Assembly (NCBI GenBank): GCA_050084985.1
Contig: JBITNC010000002.1
Coordinates: 23,746,001-23,810,000 of the forward strand
Source: Nageia nagi
Taxonomy: Eukaryota > Pinophyta
Reading direction: 5' to 3'
Length of the DNA: 64,000 nt
Shown in pieces: positions 48,631 through 61,468 of the stretch. The first letter of the stretch is position 1. Every line of letters begins with the position of its first letter. A model generated the notes under the pieces. It worked only from the letters and a program-made list of their open reading frames with translations, was not told the DNA's origin and searched no databases. A program made the position numbers and the translations under genes.

Positions 48631-51600
48631 TCAAACTTCACTCTCCTTTGAAGAAAACTTCACTAAATTGATAGCATCTCTAAGCTTATAGAATTGAGCT
48701 TCTAAGAGGGGTTTGGTGAACAAATCAGTAGAGTTCAAGGTGGATGGACAATACTCCAAGTGTATGATGCCATCAAAAACCTTCTCCCTAATAAAATGGG
48801 CATGGATTTCCATATGTTTTATTCTCTAATGGAATATAGGATTCTTAGCCAAAGAAATAGTCAATTGATTATATGAAGAAATCAAAGATGAGCCACTTTT
48901 CTTATACCTAATTTTTTTCAAAAGATGCCTTAACCAAATGGTTTCTTGGACTACAACAGACATGGCATGATATTCAGCTTCTATAGTGGAAAGAGAAATA
49001 ATAGACTGCTTCTTAGAATCCCAAGAGATAGGACTTGAACCAATGCTAAACACATATGTAGAGGTTGAATTCCTATCATCTCTATCTCCCTCATAGTTAA
49101 AATTTGAGAATCCAAAGAGAATAAATGAGGGCAACTTGGAATACTTGAGAACAAGATCCTTAGTCCCTATAATAGACCTCAAGATTTTCTTAATAGCTTT
49201 GAGGTGCTCAACATAAGGTTTCTATATGAATTATGCCATCAAATTCATTGTAAAGATAATATCTGATCTAGATATAGTCAAATACAAAAGACTACCAATT
49301 AATTACCTATAAGCTATAGCATCAGCTAACTAAAAGTTAGATCTTAAAGAAATAGTGATTTTAGGAGAGACTAAGATTGCAGCATATCTACATTCCTCCA
49401 TTTCAAACTTTTGCAAAATGTTTGATATATACTTAGATTGATTAAGGTACATATAATCCTTGTATTGATATAATTTCATTCCAAGATAGTAGTGCAAGAG
49501 ACCATGATTAGTCATTTCAAATGTTGCCTTAAGTTTGGATATGCACTCTTGAATGATTTTATCATTATTTCTAGTAATCAAAAGATCATCCACATAAAGA
49601 AGAATCAAGACCACATCTTTTTCTTGATTGAGCACATATGGATCTAAGTCAAAAAAACACTTGGAGAGACCAATGTCTACAAAATACCCTAAAATATTTT
49701 TGTACCAAGATTGAGGTGCTTGCTTAAGTCTATACAATGACTTCTTTAGCTTGCACACAAAGGACTCTTTGCCTTCCATAATAAACCCTTTTGGTTGATT
49801 CATAAATATTTCCACATCTAAGTCACTATTGAAAAATGCACTCTTAACATCAAGTTGAAAAACTTTTCATCTTTGAGCTATAGAGAGAGAAAGAATAACT
49901 CTCATAGGAGGCATCTTTACCATCAAAGCAAAGGTTTCCTCATAATCTACATCGTATTTCTGAGCAAAACCTTTTGCTACTAACCTTACATTGTATTTTT
50001 CAATATATCCAACTAAATTGAACTTGAACTTATAAATTCACTTATTGCCAATCACATTCTTCTCATTGGGGTAAGGAACCAAGTCTCAAGTTTTATTTTT
50101 TATAAGCACCTCATACTCCACTTTCATGGCTTCCAGTCAACACTCGTACTTAGAAGCTTCCTTGAAGATTAAAGGCTCATGCTTGTTGTTAATCTTAGCA
50201 ATTAAGGATTTGTTCAAATTCATGCTCTTTGTTACCTTTTGTGTTGGAGAATTTTGTTCCTAAGGTGTCTTATCTACATTAATATCTAATCAGCTAAGAG
50301 CAACTAAAGAGTCCTCTAGATCATCAACATCCTCATTTGAAGTAAATTTTTCAAAACTTTTATTGAACTTTACATCCTTTAAAATGAACATTACTTTATA
50401 GGTTGGAGAGTAGAGGGTATAGTCTCTATGCTAACTATCATAACCCACAAAGATGTATTTTTTAGCTTTTTTATCCAACTTCTACTTTTTCTCAGAAATA
50501 ATGTAGGAGAATGCTTCACAACTAAATACCCTAAGATGAGAAATGTTAGGTTTTCTTTTTGATCATACCTCAAAAGGAGTTTTACTCCACATGGCTTTCA
50601 TGGAAAACCTATTCAAGGTGTAAATAGTAATGCTCATAGCTTCACCCCATAAGAATTTAGGAAGATTACCCAACATGCATTTAGCCATCTCCATAATTAT
50701 TCTATTTTTCTTTTGGATAACACCATTCTGCTGAAGAGTGTATGGAATTATAAACTACCTCTTGATTCCATACTTAGCACAATAGTCATTGAACTCATTG
50801 CTATTATATTCTCCTCCATTATTTGATCTTAATATCTTAATTTTGAGGCTAGATTGATTTTCAACAAAGGCTTTAAAAATCTTAAAACTCTTAAAGGTTT
50901 GATCCTTGTGCTCAAGTAAATATCCAAAGTTCATCCTACTAAAGTCATCAATGAAGGTTAAAACATAAGATGCTCCTCTAAATGACTTAGTCTGAAATAG
51001 ACCCATCAAATCTCAATGCACAAGTTGAAGAAGTTGAAATGCTCTTGTTACCTTATCTTTTTCAAACTTTTATCTATTCATTTTTCTAAGAATGCACTTT
51101 TCAAATAGACCAACCAAAGGAGAAATTGAAGGTATACCTTCCATAAGTTCTTAGTCTTTCATGACTTGAATACTCTTGTGGTTAAATTGCCCTAAACGAT
51201 GGTGCTAAAGATTTCTTTTAGAATACACACTAGAAGCAAGACACATCTTTGATGGAACTTGATCCACAATGTAGAAGTTATCTTTCATAGATATTTTAAC
51301 CAAAGTGGTAAGTCCTTTCTTAATGCATTAGGATTGAGAGTCAAATTCAAAAGAGTACCCTTTTCTAACAACTTAGATCATGAAAAGAAGATTTATCCTT
51401 AACTTAAGAACATAGAGAATATTTTCAATAACTTTTCCATGAATCAACACACTCCTTATTCCTTGGACTTCAATGGTAAAGTTATCACTTATCACAACCA
51501 CATCCTTTTTATATTTGTGAAAGTTCTCAAACTTTTCCTAGGTGATTAATGCAACTAGAGTCAACAATCTATTTAGATGAAAAAGTGCAAGACATAGAGT

Positions 51601-52560
51601 AGAGCATCGTAGCAAAACCAACATGAGTATTTTACTTTTCTTTGTAGTTCTTTACATTTCCATTGTATTTACTCTTTTTTTCTCTTTTCTTTTTGTAGCA
51701 ATAAATTTCTTTGTGACCTTAAATGCCATAATAATTACAATTACCATCAAATTTTTCCTTAAAAAAAAGATTTTTTACTTTACCTTTTCCATCTCTTTAC
51801 TTGAAATGGTTGTTGTTGCCATTGTTCTTGTTACTATAGTTGTTGTTTCTATTATTCCTATTACTCTTGTAGCTATTGCCTTTTTTCTCAAACCTTTTGG
51901 AGGAAGAAAGATAATATTTTTTTAATGGTTGAACTTCTTTTTGAAATGAGTTTTGGTTGCTCAAAGAGCAATGTTATTATCCTTAGAAGAAAAAATTAAC
52001 ACCTTATTATTAAAGATTTTTTTATTCTTCAATAGATGCCTAGAAAGGTTCTTAAGGGAGAAGACTTCTTATTCATCATCAAGCCTTATTTTCATAACTG
52101 TTACAAAGTTTCCAAACTTTGAAAAAAAGCTTTGAAGAATGATGAAGACCATGAACTTATCATTGATCTAATTGCACCCATAAGTAACAAGTTGGGTCCT
52201 TAGGTTAATGATTTTGTTCAAGTAGATAGCCACACTTTCATCTTTCCCTTGATGAGATTGAAGTAATTTTTGGAGAATGGTAAACCTTCTTAAAAAGTTT
52301 GAGCTAAGATATATCTATTTAAGCTTATCCCATGCTTTCTTTATCGAGTTTTAAGAGAAAATCATTAGAAGCACATCATCTAAAATTGCATAATAAATTA
52401 TAGAGGTTGCCAATTCATTTTTTGTGTTGTAAGCTTCTAGTGCCTTGTCATCTGTAGGAGGTACAAGGTTCTCATTCATTGTTTGCCAAAGCTTCCTTGC
52501 TTGCAATTTAACTCTCATTCATGATTCTCAAATCCCATAGTTGGGTAAAAAGGATTCTTC
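48631..52560 (-). pseudogene. Degenerate Copia gag-pol polyprotein of E2
   Basis: Gag runs from about 52545 (with KLQARKLWQTMNENLVPP) to 51700. The knuckle at about 51745-51695 has the same Cys-to-Tyr change and TAA (51719-51721) as E1. Protease is near 51570. Integrase is about 51250-50400: SFRGASYVLTFIDDFSRM, RSNNGGEYNSNEF (the catalytic Asp of SDNGGE is Asn), KYGIKR then TAG at 50755. RT is about 50100-49330 (SLYRLKQAPQSWYKN, YVDDLLITR). RNase H is 49182-48633 (STIEAEYHAMS, LLKKIRYKKSG). Ends ...KESEV and a stop, aligned with the E1 stop. Stops are many, some at the same codons as in E1. Confidence 0.88.
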
Positions 52561-52566
52561 CATTTG

Positions 52567-55425
52567 CTACATAAGAATGTGAAATAATAAGCATGTGGTT
52601 TACTAAATAATATTAAATGTTAAATTTTAATCAAGTAAATAATACATGTTACATTTAACACTAAATACATGCTTGATTTGAATCACAAGTGCAAATGTTA
52701 AATAATAACCCATGTACCTAAATACATTTCTCATCTTAAGAAACATAGATGTAGAGTGACATTATTGAGGCTTATTTTCTTATCTAAAATTAGACCTTCA
52801 CTTGGATGCCCACATAAGAGGAGCCCAGGGTCTACCAATCCTCAACCAGTTCCCCTTGGGTAGCAATATACTCTCTCAAATAGAAGTATTAGCTATCTTC
52901 TAAGGTTTTGATATTTATTAGATCAGCCAAATTATTAATATTGATTAAGTTTCAAGTTATCCTCCTAGGTTATCAAGATAATCCTTTAATGGATGTACGA
53001 ATATGTGGTATCACTACACACATACCTATCCATCTATTGGAGTTAAATTCAGACCAATAGAAAACTTAGGGACAATAAAGAAGTACAAACTTTTCATCAC
53101 TCAAATCATCAGACTTAAAGGCTTTAGTCCATCTATCCTCACCTTATGGCTCCCCAAACAAGTCATGTTGCAGAATGTACATGTGGATGTGTGCATTTTA
53201 GGGGTTACTCATATCAATGTTTTCATTTTTGTTTACATAAGCAAATAAATCAAAGTGCAAAACATGAAGTAATAGAGCATAAGTAAAACATCATGTATGC
53301 AAAAAATTTGAAACCTAAGTGTCCAATGGGTTTTGTTTACCAACCCCTAAAGGACATCTTTACATCATCACTTATTTTGCACAAGTCCATTTTATACTTA
53401 AATCATAATCATTCATCTTAAATTTTTTTGAATTCATAAGCATTAACTTAAAAAATTTAAGTCCTTGAGCATGCATTAAAAAATTAAGCTTTAAGCATTA
53501 AAAAAATGCATTATTCACATAGCTTTTAAAAAAATTAAGTAAGCATGCATCATTCCAATAAATTAAGTAATAAGCATGCAATAAAAATTTAACTAAAATA
53601 TTTATACCAATTTCCCCCTCTTTTACTTAAAAATTATCCCCTAGAGGTAGCATACTAGCTTTACTTTAGATAAAAAAATATTTGCATGCTAAAAAATTAA
53701 CTTCTAATTATTTGCAATTTTGAATGATGAGGAAGCATTTAAAGTGACTATAAATTCCTCTATTGTTACTAAGAATAATGCTATGATTACCATTTTTACC
53801 TAATTAAATAAAGGTAAAAAGAATTGTCATTAAAAAATTGTTAATGAATATTGACCAAAAATTTTTACTTAGAAATATACCTTTTTATTTTTACTTAAGA
53901 ACAATATCTAAGTAAAACAATCTTCCCTTAAAAAGAAATCCTTTAGTACTTTTCTCAGGATCTTCTCCAAGTGGACAAGTTAAAGAATTAATAAGTTATC
54001 ATTTACTTTGACCTCAATGTAATAAATTTTTCTTTATTCTCTATGCCACTTCCAAAAATTCATTAATGCTCTAAGTTTACTTGTCAAGGGAGACAAAAAA
54101 TATTTATGAGAGCAACTTCAAGAAAATTAAAGCATATGGTCACCTAGCAAAAATTTAATTCAGGTAGGTAGAAAGGAAGTAAAAAAATTACAGAAGTGAG
54201 AGGGGAGGCCATGTAGAAAGCTATGAGAGGAGAGGGAGGCACAGTACATGGATCTGGGCCCCTAATGGCATAGTAAAGAAGAGCAAAGGCAAAGCATGGT
54301 CGAGAGGGTCAGAGCTTGGCTAAGTGAAGTTTCAAAGGGTGGAAGCATGGTCGAGCATGCATGTTAGAGGTTCGCATGAGACTAACTTAGTCACATAACA
54401 AAGGAGGTAAAAAATAGTAGTAGGGTTTCTTTTAATGCACGAGGGCCATGTGGGAGGGAGTTGTGAATAGCTTCCTACTAAAATTTAAACTTATTTGAAG
54501 ATCACTTAGTAGATAGCTATTTGCAAATCGAATTTGTTTTATTTAACTATGGTATGATTTGTATCTGATAGGTTGTGAAAAATGGAGGAGTCACATCGAC
54601 TCATCAAGGAGGTCACAAGGGCCTCAAAAAATCAAGTTAATGGGTCGTAAGACTTAGAGGGAGGACAAAAAAAGGTCAGATGATAGGTGTTGCACCTTGT
54701 AAACAGTTGTGAATGGATGAGAGGAGTATCTAAAATGGTGATTGAAGCTGAGTATAAAATGGAAACAAATAGGAACCTACGATGGTGTCAAGAGGGGATC
54801 CCAAGTGAGTGTTTAGAAGTAGGAACTGTGAACAGGAAAGAGCTACAAGGGCTTCCACAATACAAAAAAAAATGCTCAAGGCTCCATGCTCCAAGCTCCA
54901 AGTTGTTGAAAAAAAATCAAATAAAGCTTAGTATCTAATGTAAAAAACACTTTCATAACAATTTTTATTTTTAAAAAAAAATTCATATTATTTGCAAAAA
55001 AAATGTTGTAACTATTTAGATTACAACATTAGTTTTTTTTTAAATTTTTTAATATATAAACACAGGATGCATTCATTTGTAAAAAGATTACAAAATTTTA
55101 AATTTCTACATAGGGTGTAGAAAACAAATTGGAAAATTTCGCTACAAACTTCATAACAATATCTTATTGCTATATTTAAGCAACTTTATCCAAAAAAAAT
55201 TACAACTAACACAAAATGTTAGTATGTAGAAATTATAACAATATATTGTTAAAAATTATAACTAACAAAAAAATGTTAGTATTATTTAATAATTAAAAAA
55301 AAAGGTTATACCTTTAAAGATCTTTTACCTCATAATAAAAAGTAGATTTAAGATCTCTAAGTTGAATACCTCCAAGTTGAATATGAAAAGCCTCAACACC
55401 AAGGATGTGAGGGAGCCTCCAAGGT
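52567..55425 (-). other. Long 5' leader of E2
   Basis: About 2.8 kb without a convincing frame. Blocks near 52680-52880 and 53325-53375 match the E1 leader. 54180-54330 is purine-rich on the plus strand, the counterpart of the pyrimidine-rich part of E1. Candidate splice signals are at 55328 (donor, GAG/GTAAAAG) and 52567 (acceptor, TTATGTAG). Confidence 0.55.
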
Positions 55426-55439
55426 GCTTTGATACCAAA
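55426..55439 (-). other. E2 primer binding site
   Basis: TTTGGTATCAAAGC in element sense, identical to E1. Confidence 0.88.
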
Positions 55440-55915
55440 TGAGATAATTAAACTATAACAAGAACAACTCTAAACTCCCAAAACACATGAAAACTCATAA
55501 TCACATTAATAAGTCACAAATAATCTCACAAAGATAACATAAGATGTAAGTGGTTCCTCTAACTAGGAATCATCCATAATAGTCTTACTTCAATCACAAT
55601 ACAATCTCTTATACCTTCTAATATCACAATTTTACACTTCATCCAATAGCATAACTTTACTCCACAATTAGTGTGTGATCACAAAGATGGAGCTTTCTTA
55701 TCAAAATCCTCTTTATACCTTTATCAATTAATCATAATGCAAACTTTACCCAAAATTAGTGTGTGATCACAAGAACTTTCTATTATACAAAATCCTCTAT
55801 TGGATCACACTTGTATCAATGTAAAAAAGCATGACATCAAACTTTTACCCAAGAGGCATGCTCATGACATGGAGTGTAGGACAAGTTTACACTAATTATC
55901 ATATTAATTAAGATA
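55440..55915 (-). repeat. E2 5' LTR, rearranged and truncated
   Basis: It matches the family LTR from the primer site upward but has small deletions and an internal duplication: the ATTAGTGTGTGATCACA block occurs at 55666 and again at 55757. The TATA region is broken by this change. Likeness to the family ends near 55915, well short of the TGTTGG terminus. Confidence 0.75.
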
Positions 55916-55919
55916 GATG

Positions 55920-56400
55920 TATTGAAATTGACACTTGTCGATATTTTATAAATATATATTTAAGATATCTAAGTTAATTATTTTCAATCTAAATTTTATA
56001 TCTCTTTTAAGTTATTACCACATAAAATGAGATACTAGTACATATAAAAAAAGTATTTAGTATCTCAACGATTTATAATAGAAACTCATCAATTAAATAA
56101 AGATACATGAAAAATATCAAATTACATATGCAATATGTATACAAATAATAGTAATTATATTATGCACTATAATTTTATGACAATGTATCAACAATAAAAT
56201 GATAGTTTAAAAAAATGACTTTAACTTTTCACAATATAAAAAACTATATATATATATATATATATATAGTAATGCAAACTTAAACATAAATTATCATGAA
56301 TAATCAACTTATTAAATTTATTTTAAACATCTTAAATACAAAATCTAAAACATTATAAAATAAAGTATTAAATGATTTAATGTTGAGAACAAATATCAAA
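55920..56400. other. AT-rich stretch with TA microsatellite; no gene
   Basis: Nothing recognised apart from a run of 12 TA units at 56245-56268. Confidence 0.6.
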
Positions 56401-56424
56401 TTGAATAGACATAACAAAAGACAT

Positions 56425-56446
56425 CACGTGCAATGACATATAAATA
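56425..56446 (+). promoter_or_regulatory. Possible promoter: G-box and TATA box
   Basis: CACGTG (56425-56430) followed nine bases later by TATAAATA (56439-56446), in the one non-retroelement stretch with a more balanced base composition. The spacing is tighter than usual for a plant promoter, so this is only a candidate. Confidence 0.25.
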
Positions 56447-56764
56447 GACATGCACAATGCACTAGAAACCAACGAACACGAGGCTTGATTTGATCTATGA
56501 ACCTCCATGGCATCATTGGGTTGATGAGATTGACATGACTGTAAATTTGCAATGGAGAAAAAGCTGATTTCATCTTTAGAGTTGGCAAATGGCAACTGGA
56601 GAAAAGCTTCAGAGATATGACTGAAAGCTGTTCCCTTCACTTCCCTTCGCTTGGAGGAAGCAAACCTTCAAATTCTATTGGTGAAAGTTTATTTAGTTTT
56701 TCATCAGTTGGATTTATTTTTTCTCATTAAATTTAGTGGTCTTTTTATATCGATACTTTTGCAG

Positions 56765-57106
56765 GCGTAATCTACGCAATTGTTTGACATTGAATAGTGT
56801 TAACGAGTGGAATGAATATCATGGAAGCAGAAGGGCAATACTGGCCATTGTTGGTTTCAGCTCAAAAGAGCAATATTTGACTTTCTAGATAATATCTATT
56901 TCACTGGTGGAAAGGAGATGGATTCTTGGTATCACATAGATCACTTGTTGGTAGATTACTTTTCTTCAACCTTGGATTGTAGCAACTATTCTGGATTCGG
57001 TTTTTTATGTGAACAGAATAAATCTGGATTAATCATTGCACTCTTGGACAAACTTTGTAAGCAATCATGGTTAGCACAGGAATCTTTTGTTCAGAATCTT
57101 CACTAA
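56765..57106 (+). pseudogene. Gene-like exon remnant, unrecognised
   Basis: A frame stays open for about 98 codons (56812-57106): WKQKGNTGHCWFQLKRAIF..., then the Met at 56918 with WYHIDHLLVDYF and LIIALLDKLCKQSWLAQ. It looks like an ordinary soluble helical protein and not like retroelement pol. A TTTTGCAG splice-acceptor-like sequence ends at 56764, but the frame is closed between it and 56812, so the exon would be damaged. The sequence at 56400-56760 is also less AT-rich than its surroundings. I do not recognise the family; it may be a decayed host gene piece or chance. Confidence 0.3.
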
Positions 57107-57129
57107 AGCTCTCAACCATCAAGAATCAT

Positions 57130-59180
57130 AGTGCAGGAATAATTTCACCATCACTCATTATGGTACTTATGTTAGATAGTTATCAGTCAAATTACTTTCT
57201 TCCCCAGAATGAAGACTACTTATTATTTGTAAATTTTTTTTCTTGATAGAAATCATGTTTATTAATAGTCAAATCCACTCATGATTTGCACATTATCTGA
57301 CTTGAGCATAGGGATTGGAACTTTGAGTACCCCTTTTATCTTGCAACTCATTTAAAGTGGGTTTACGTTATCCAATTTTGTTTAGATATCTTCAAAAATT
57401 TAATAATAATATTTGTTTGCTGAGTTTAAACTTTTTTAAATCTGAATTTTGATTTTATTTATAATTTATTGTAATTAAAATTTAATATTAATTTTTAAAA
57501 ATAAATAATTTTTTTAATAATAATAAGATCTTATGGATAGTAAAAATGAATAAGATTTTTTTATTATATTAAAATTTTATTTAATATAATTGTGTACAAG
57601 ATTAATGAATTAGATAATGAATTAAAAATAAAATAATCAATGTTTGGAATAAGGATGTCAATGGCAACATTTTCCCAGGTTTCTATTTTAAAGTTTTCCA
57701 AGATAGAATAACGTATCATGTTAAATTGTAATCATATTGAAATTCGCTTCAACGATATGGCATCATCATATTTTGGATAAGTTGCAATGTTGTGGTTTCT
57801 CGAGCATTTATGCTTGAAGTCTCATTTTTTGGCATCGACTTCATTACATATTCATGGGTGAGTGAATATTTTGATACATATGAGACTTTCGAAGGTTCTA
57901 AAATGAAATCAACTTATCCTAAACATTGATTTTTTAATATATTTGGATAGAGCTTGACAATATCTTTCAAACAAGTGTTTGTAAGCCTTAAACAGAGTAA
58001 CGGATCTCTAAGAATCTCAATTAGAAGTTTTCATGTGAAAAATAAACCATTTTGGGCCTTATATGGGCCTCTCGGCTCAAATATGGGTCTCTCGTGTTAA
58101 ATATGGGATATTTTTTCTGGGGCCTAGGTTTTTGAGGTCTTGGCATCAACAACTTCATTCTGGGGTTGAGACAAAGACAAAAGGCTACATCAGAGATAGA
58201 AACAAAATTCGAGGTCATGATAGAGATGAAACTAATTAAGTTTGGTCACTTTAGAAGGCTTTAACTTAGTTGATTCTTATTGAAATATGGGAGGGTTATA
58301 TATCATTGGAAATAGAAAAACAAAATCTCTATATAATGGTGAAGGACCTAGGGCATATAGACAAGAATAGATGGGTCAAAAATCAACTAGAAATAAAACA
58401 CTCTACGAGGCTTGTTGAGCAAGATTGCATAAGTGCAAATGAGGATATTATGGTTTATGAGTGTTATATGCCAACAAAGTGTGGCATATTATATATTGTT
58501 GGAAAGGTATTGAAGTCATCTTTCTAAAACAAATAAGGAATCATAATAGAAGAAGATCTAGAATGAAAGTTATAGCCTCAAGAAGAAAGTCAATCTAAAA
58601 GGGACAATTTGAGACAACCATAAAAATATCCAAATCTATTGCACAAGATGAAAAAATAACAAGTACCCACCTAGTTGTAATACTCCAAAACATCTAAATA
58701 GTCTTTTGTAATAGCTTCAAAATATTTATGCAAATATCTACAAGTATTTTTTTCATATAACTACATTTAGAAATGGAAGTAAATACATGGCCATAGAAAA
58801 GAATTGTAGAGCAAATTTCTTACTATTTTTATTACAAAATGAATACCCTAATTATTGAAATACAATGGGACCTCTTCCGTATACATATCTTGAGAAATAA
58901 TATGAAGTGTTTGACACTCCAAGAAATCTGATGGAATTATAAAATCCGCTCAAGAATTTAGGAAAATCATAAATGGATGTCTAGTACTTTTGACATAATT
59001 TATGGACATCCATGTCTCTACTTCCTCTGATGAAAATATAATGGAAGAAAAATCAAATTATGAGAATTTAAAGCTCAACTACATGCTTGCAAGAAAAATA
59101 AATTTGGGTAACTAAAGTAGATATCCATAGTAGTCATTGGTAGGAAAAAAATATTTTTATTAAAATTTTGAATTTTAAAC
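57130..59180. other. No gene assigned
   Basis: AT-rich sequence. The longest open frame (58270-58527, plus) encodes 85 residues with no recognisable motif. 58040-58115 has a short repeated phrase ATATGGG(C/T)CTCTCG. The part next to 59190 may be the untranslated end of the Copia fragment that follows. Confidence 0.45.
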
Positions 59181-59189
59181 CATGGATCA

Positions 59190-59931
59190 TTAGTTTCTTT
59201 CATTCTTCCTGCTAATGTCAATGGTTTGAATTCCAATTTGATTATGGAATTTGATGAATTGATATTTTTCTAGTGCTTTGGTGAAGATATTTGCAAGCTG
59301 AGATCTTCAAACATATATAATTTGAATTCAATGAATCCATCCTTCACCAAGTATTTGATCATGAAATGATGGTAAATGTTAATATTCTTAGTTTGACTAT
59401 GAAACATTGAACTATTTATCATAGAAATGGTGTTGGTGTTATCATAATGAATGGTAATTGGCTAGCCAATTTCCATTCCCAAGTCTTCAAAAAATTAAGC
59501 CATTCAAATGGCTTGAGTGTAAGAAGAGGAGGAAAACATATATTTTGCTCCCACAGTGGAAAGAGAAATTGTATGTTGCTTCTAATGCTCCAATAAATTA
59601 GTGATTTGCCAAAAAAGAAGGAATACCAAGATGTTCTTCTCCTATCATCAAGACTTCTAACCCAAAAAACATTTGTGCATGCTTCAAGATTCTTAGCATT
59701 AGTATTCTTATAGCATAAACCAAAGGTTTTAGTGCCATTCATATACTAAAGAATTCCCTTGGCTACTTTCCAATGAAATTTATGTGTAGAATATATAAAT
59801 ATTTCTACTATATTGACTACAAACATAATATCATAGATATGAGATACATCATGCTACTAACAAGAGAATTGTATAAGGTTGCATCAACAAGAGTAGGTCC
59901 TTTTTCATCAATTTACAAGTCACTGTTGTTG
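59190..59931 (-). pseudogene. Copia RT end and RNase H fragment (third Copia lineage)
   Basis: On the minus strand it begins GPTLVDATLYNSLVSSMMYL (RT end), then TKTFGLCYKNTNAKNLEA and SLDDRRRTSWYSFF (RNase H start), TISLSTVGAKYMF (the Glu of EAEY is Ala-like decayed), QAIWMA, ITIHYDNTNTISMINSSMFHSQTKNI and the tail LVKDGFIEF. Frame changes and stops are present. It differs from E1-E4 and so is another family. Its upstream side stops abruptly at 59931, where an LTR-like start begins. Confidence 0.75.
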
Positions 59932-60625
59932 TAGACACCTAAAAATGATTTATTATTTATTTAATAAATCATATTTTAGATATCTCTACAAGTATTAAAA
60001 GTAATATTACAAATACCAAGATTAAGTTGATATTACAACGCAATGCCATGTATTATATTAAATGTTATATTATTTACCATGGCTCATATTTTAAAGTATC
60101 TTGAATACAACAATGATTATATTATTACTATGAGTTGACTTTCACTCCTTTCTATTTCCTTGCAGGTTATAAATATTGGAGTTGGAGGTTGACATCCCTA
60201 TTGGATCTCTCTGATAGGTGTTTGTCCCATACATCATATTTATGGTATCTTTTAATGCCACCTATTGAAAGATCTATTTACTCTAAGCTATTATTATATG
60301 TTATATCTTGTGCATTATATAATTCTATAGGTTTTACAACATCCACATCATGGAGTTCATACATCATCCATGATGTACGTCTTCATGATCCAAAGCTACA
60401 AACAAAGGAGGCGATGAATGTTAGTCTACACTATCCATTATCATCTACATGCTCACCTTTGGTCTGATCCAATCCTCTATATATCTCTATCATATCTTGA
60501 TGATTACCTTATCATAATCCGGTGCATAAATTTCATATATTTAATTATATATCTGAACTAGTGTTATCCTGGTAGATTATTTTGTGTTTATATTAGTTAT
60601 TTACATAATTTATTATCTACATTCT
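59932..60625 (+). repeat. Candidate 5' LTR of a further LTR element (G3)
   Basis: It opens TGTTGTAGACACC right at the break in the Copia RT; TGTAGACACC is a frequent start of Ty3 LTRs. The end is uncertain, placed near 60625 before CTAGTGAACCCTGACTGG, which may be a primer site. The second LTR would lie outside the window. An open frame at 60135-60467 inside it shows no known motif. Confidence 0.4.
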
Positions 60626-61468
60626 AGTGAACCCTGACTGGTCCTACAAACCCTAGAACTTTTATTTTAGGGCATCAATTTTTCTGAGGAGTCTTGCATT
60701 AGAAACCCTAGGTTTTATTTTATTTTAGGTTGAATTAATTTTTTCCAAATCTAAAAAATTTTATTACTTGAAAAAAATTATTTTCTTAAAAAATGTCACT
60801 ATAGAAAAATCCAATTTTTTGAGGTCATTTTGTTCAATTTGATGAGATCTAGTATTAGAAAATTTTGTCCAAACCACAAACAAATATAATTGAAATTTTT
60901 TTCTGATTTTTCTAGGTCTAAATTTGCATATTTTGAACAATTTTGGGAAAATTTTAATAGAAAACGTCATATTAAAAAATAATAAATTTTGAAAATATTT
61001 TGCAACTATTTGGTGACTTGTTTTATGATAAAAAACTTGGCAAAACCATAGGTCATCATAGTAGGATACTTTTTGAGTTTAATTTGGGCTTATTGCATGC
61101 ATTTTTTTCATGATTTCTTGAGATTTTTAAATAAAATATTTTTTTATAAATAACTAAATTTTGAAGGTTATTTTCTTGAATTTTGAAAATTCTAGCATCA
61201 TAAAACTTGTCCCACATCATAGATATACATGCTAGCAATTTATTTTCAATTTTGTATGGTCTAAAAGTGTTTATATTGTTATATTTCTTAAAGTTTTGTG
61301 CAAAGCCCTAGATCTTGCATTTTTCGCATGGATATTACATTTAAAAGTTATTTTATTTAATATTTGAATTTGATAAGTGATTTATTTGTACCTTCTCATA
61401 AACAAGTATAAATACCTAAGGATATGAATGCTGTGTAAAATAAGAATAGAAAAAAATCTTATGGTGAA
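60626..61468 (+). other. Leader of candidate G3 element; no gene
   Basis: AT-rich, contains repeated words around (G/A)AAACCCTAG and TTTTGAA(A/C)ATTTT. No convincing frame. Confidence 0.35.

Larger units (their letters stand above)
47321..55920 (-). mobile_element. Copia LTR retrotransposon E2, same family as E1, minus strand
   Basis: It has a well-kept 3' LTR (47326-47824), a 5' LTR decayed at its outer end (55440 to about 55915), primer site, purine tract and a gag-pol frame matching E1 along its length. A candidate target duplication ccatc lies at 47321-47325, but the other side is lost. It also shares the long leader and the tandem repeat in the 3' untranslated region. Confidence 0.9.

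Noticed and set aside
51623-51925. Plus-strand 100-residue hydrophobic frame
   Set aside because: Shadow of the lysine/asparagine-rich end of gag of E2 on the minus strand, including the knuckle.
59419-59742. 107-residue minus-strand frame as a gene
   Set aside because: It is partly the out-of-frame reading of a Copia RNase H; other frames in the same interval give the real motifs (YDNTNTIS, HSQTKNI).
60135-60467. 110-residue plus-strand frame as a gene
   Set aside because: It lies within the candidate LTR at 59932-60625, has no recognisable domain and no fitting context for a separate gene.
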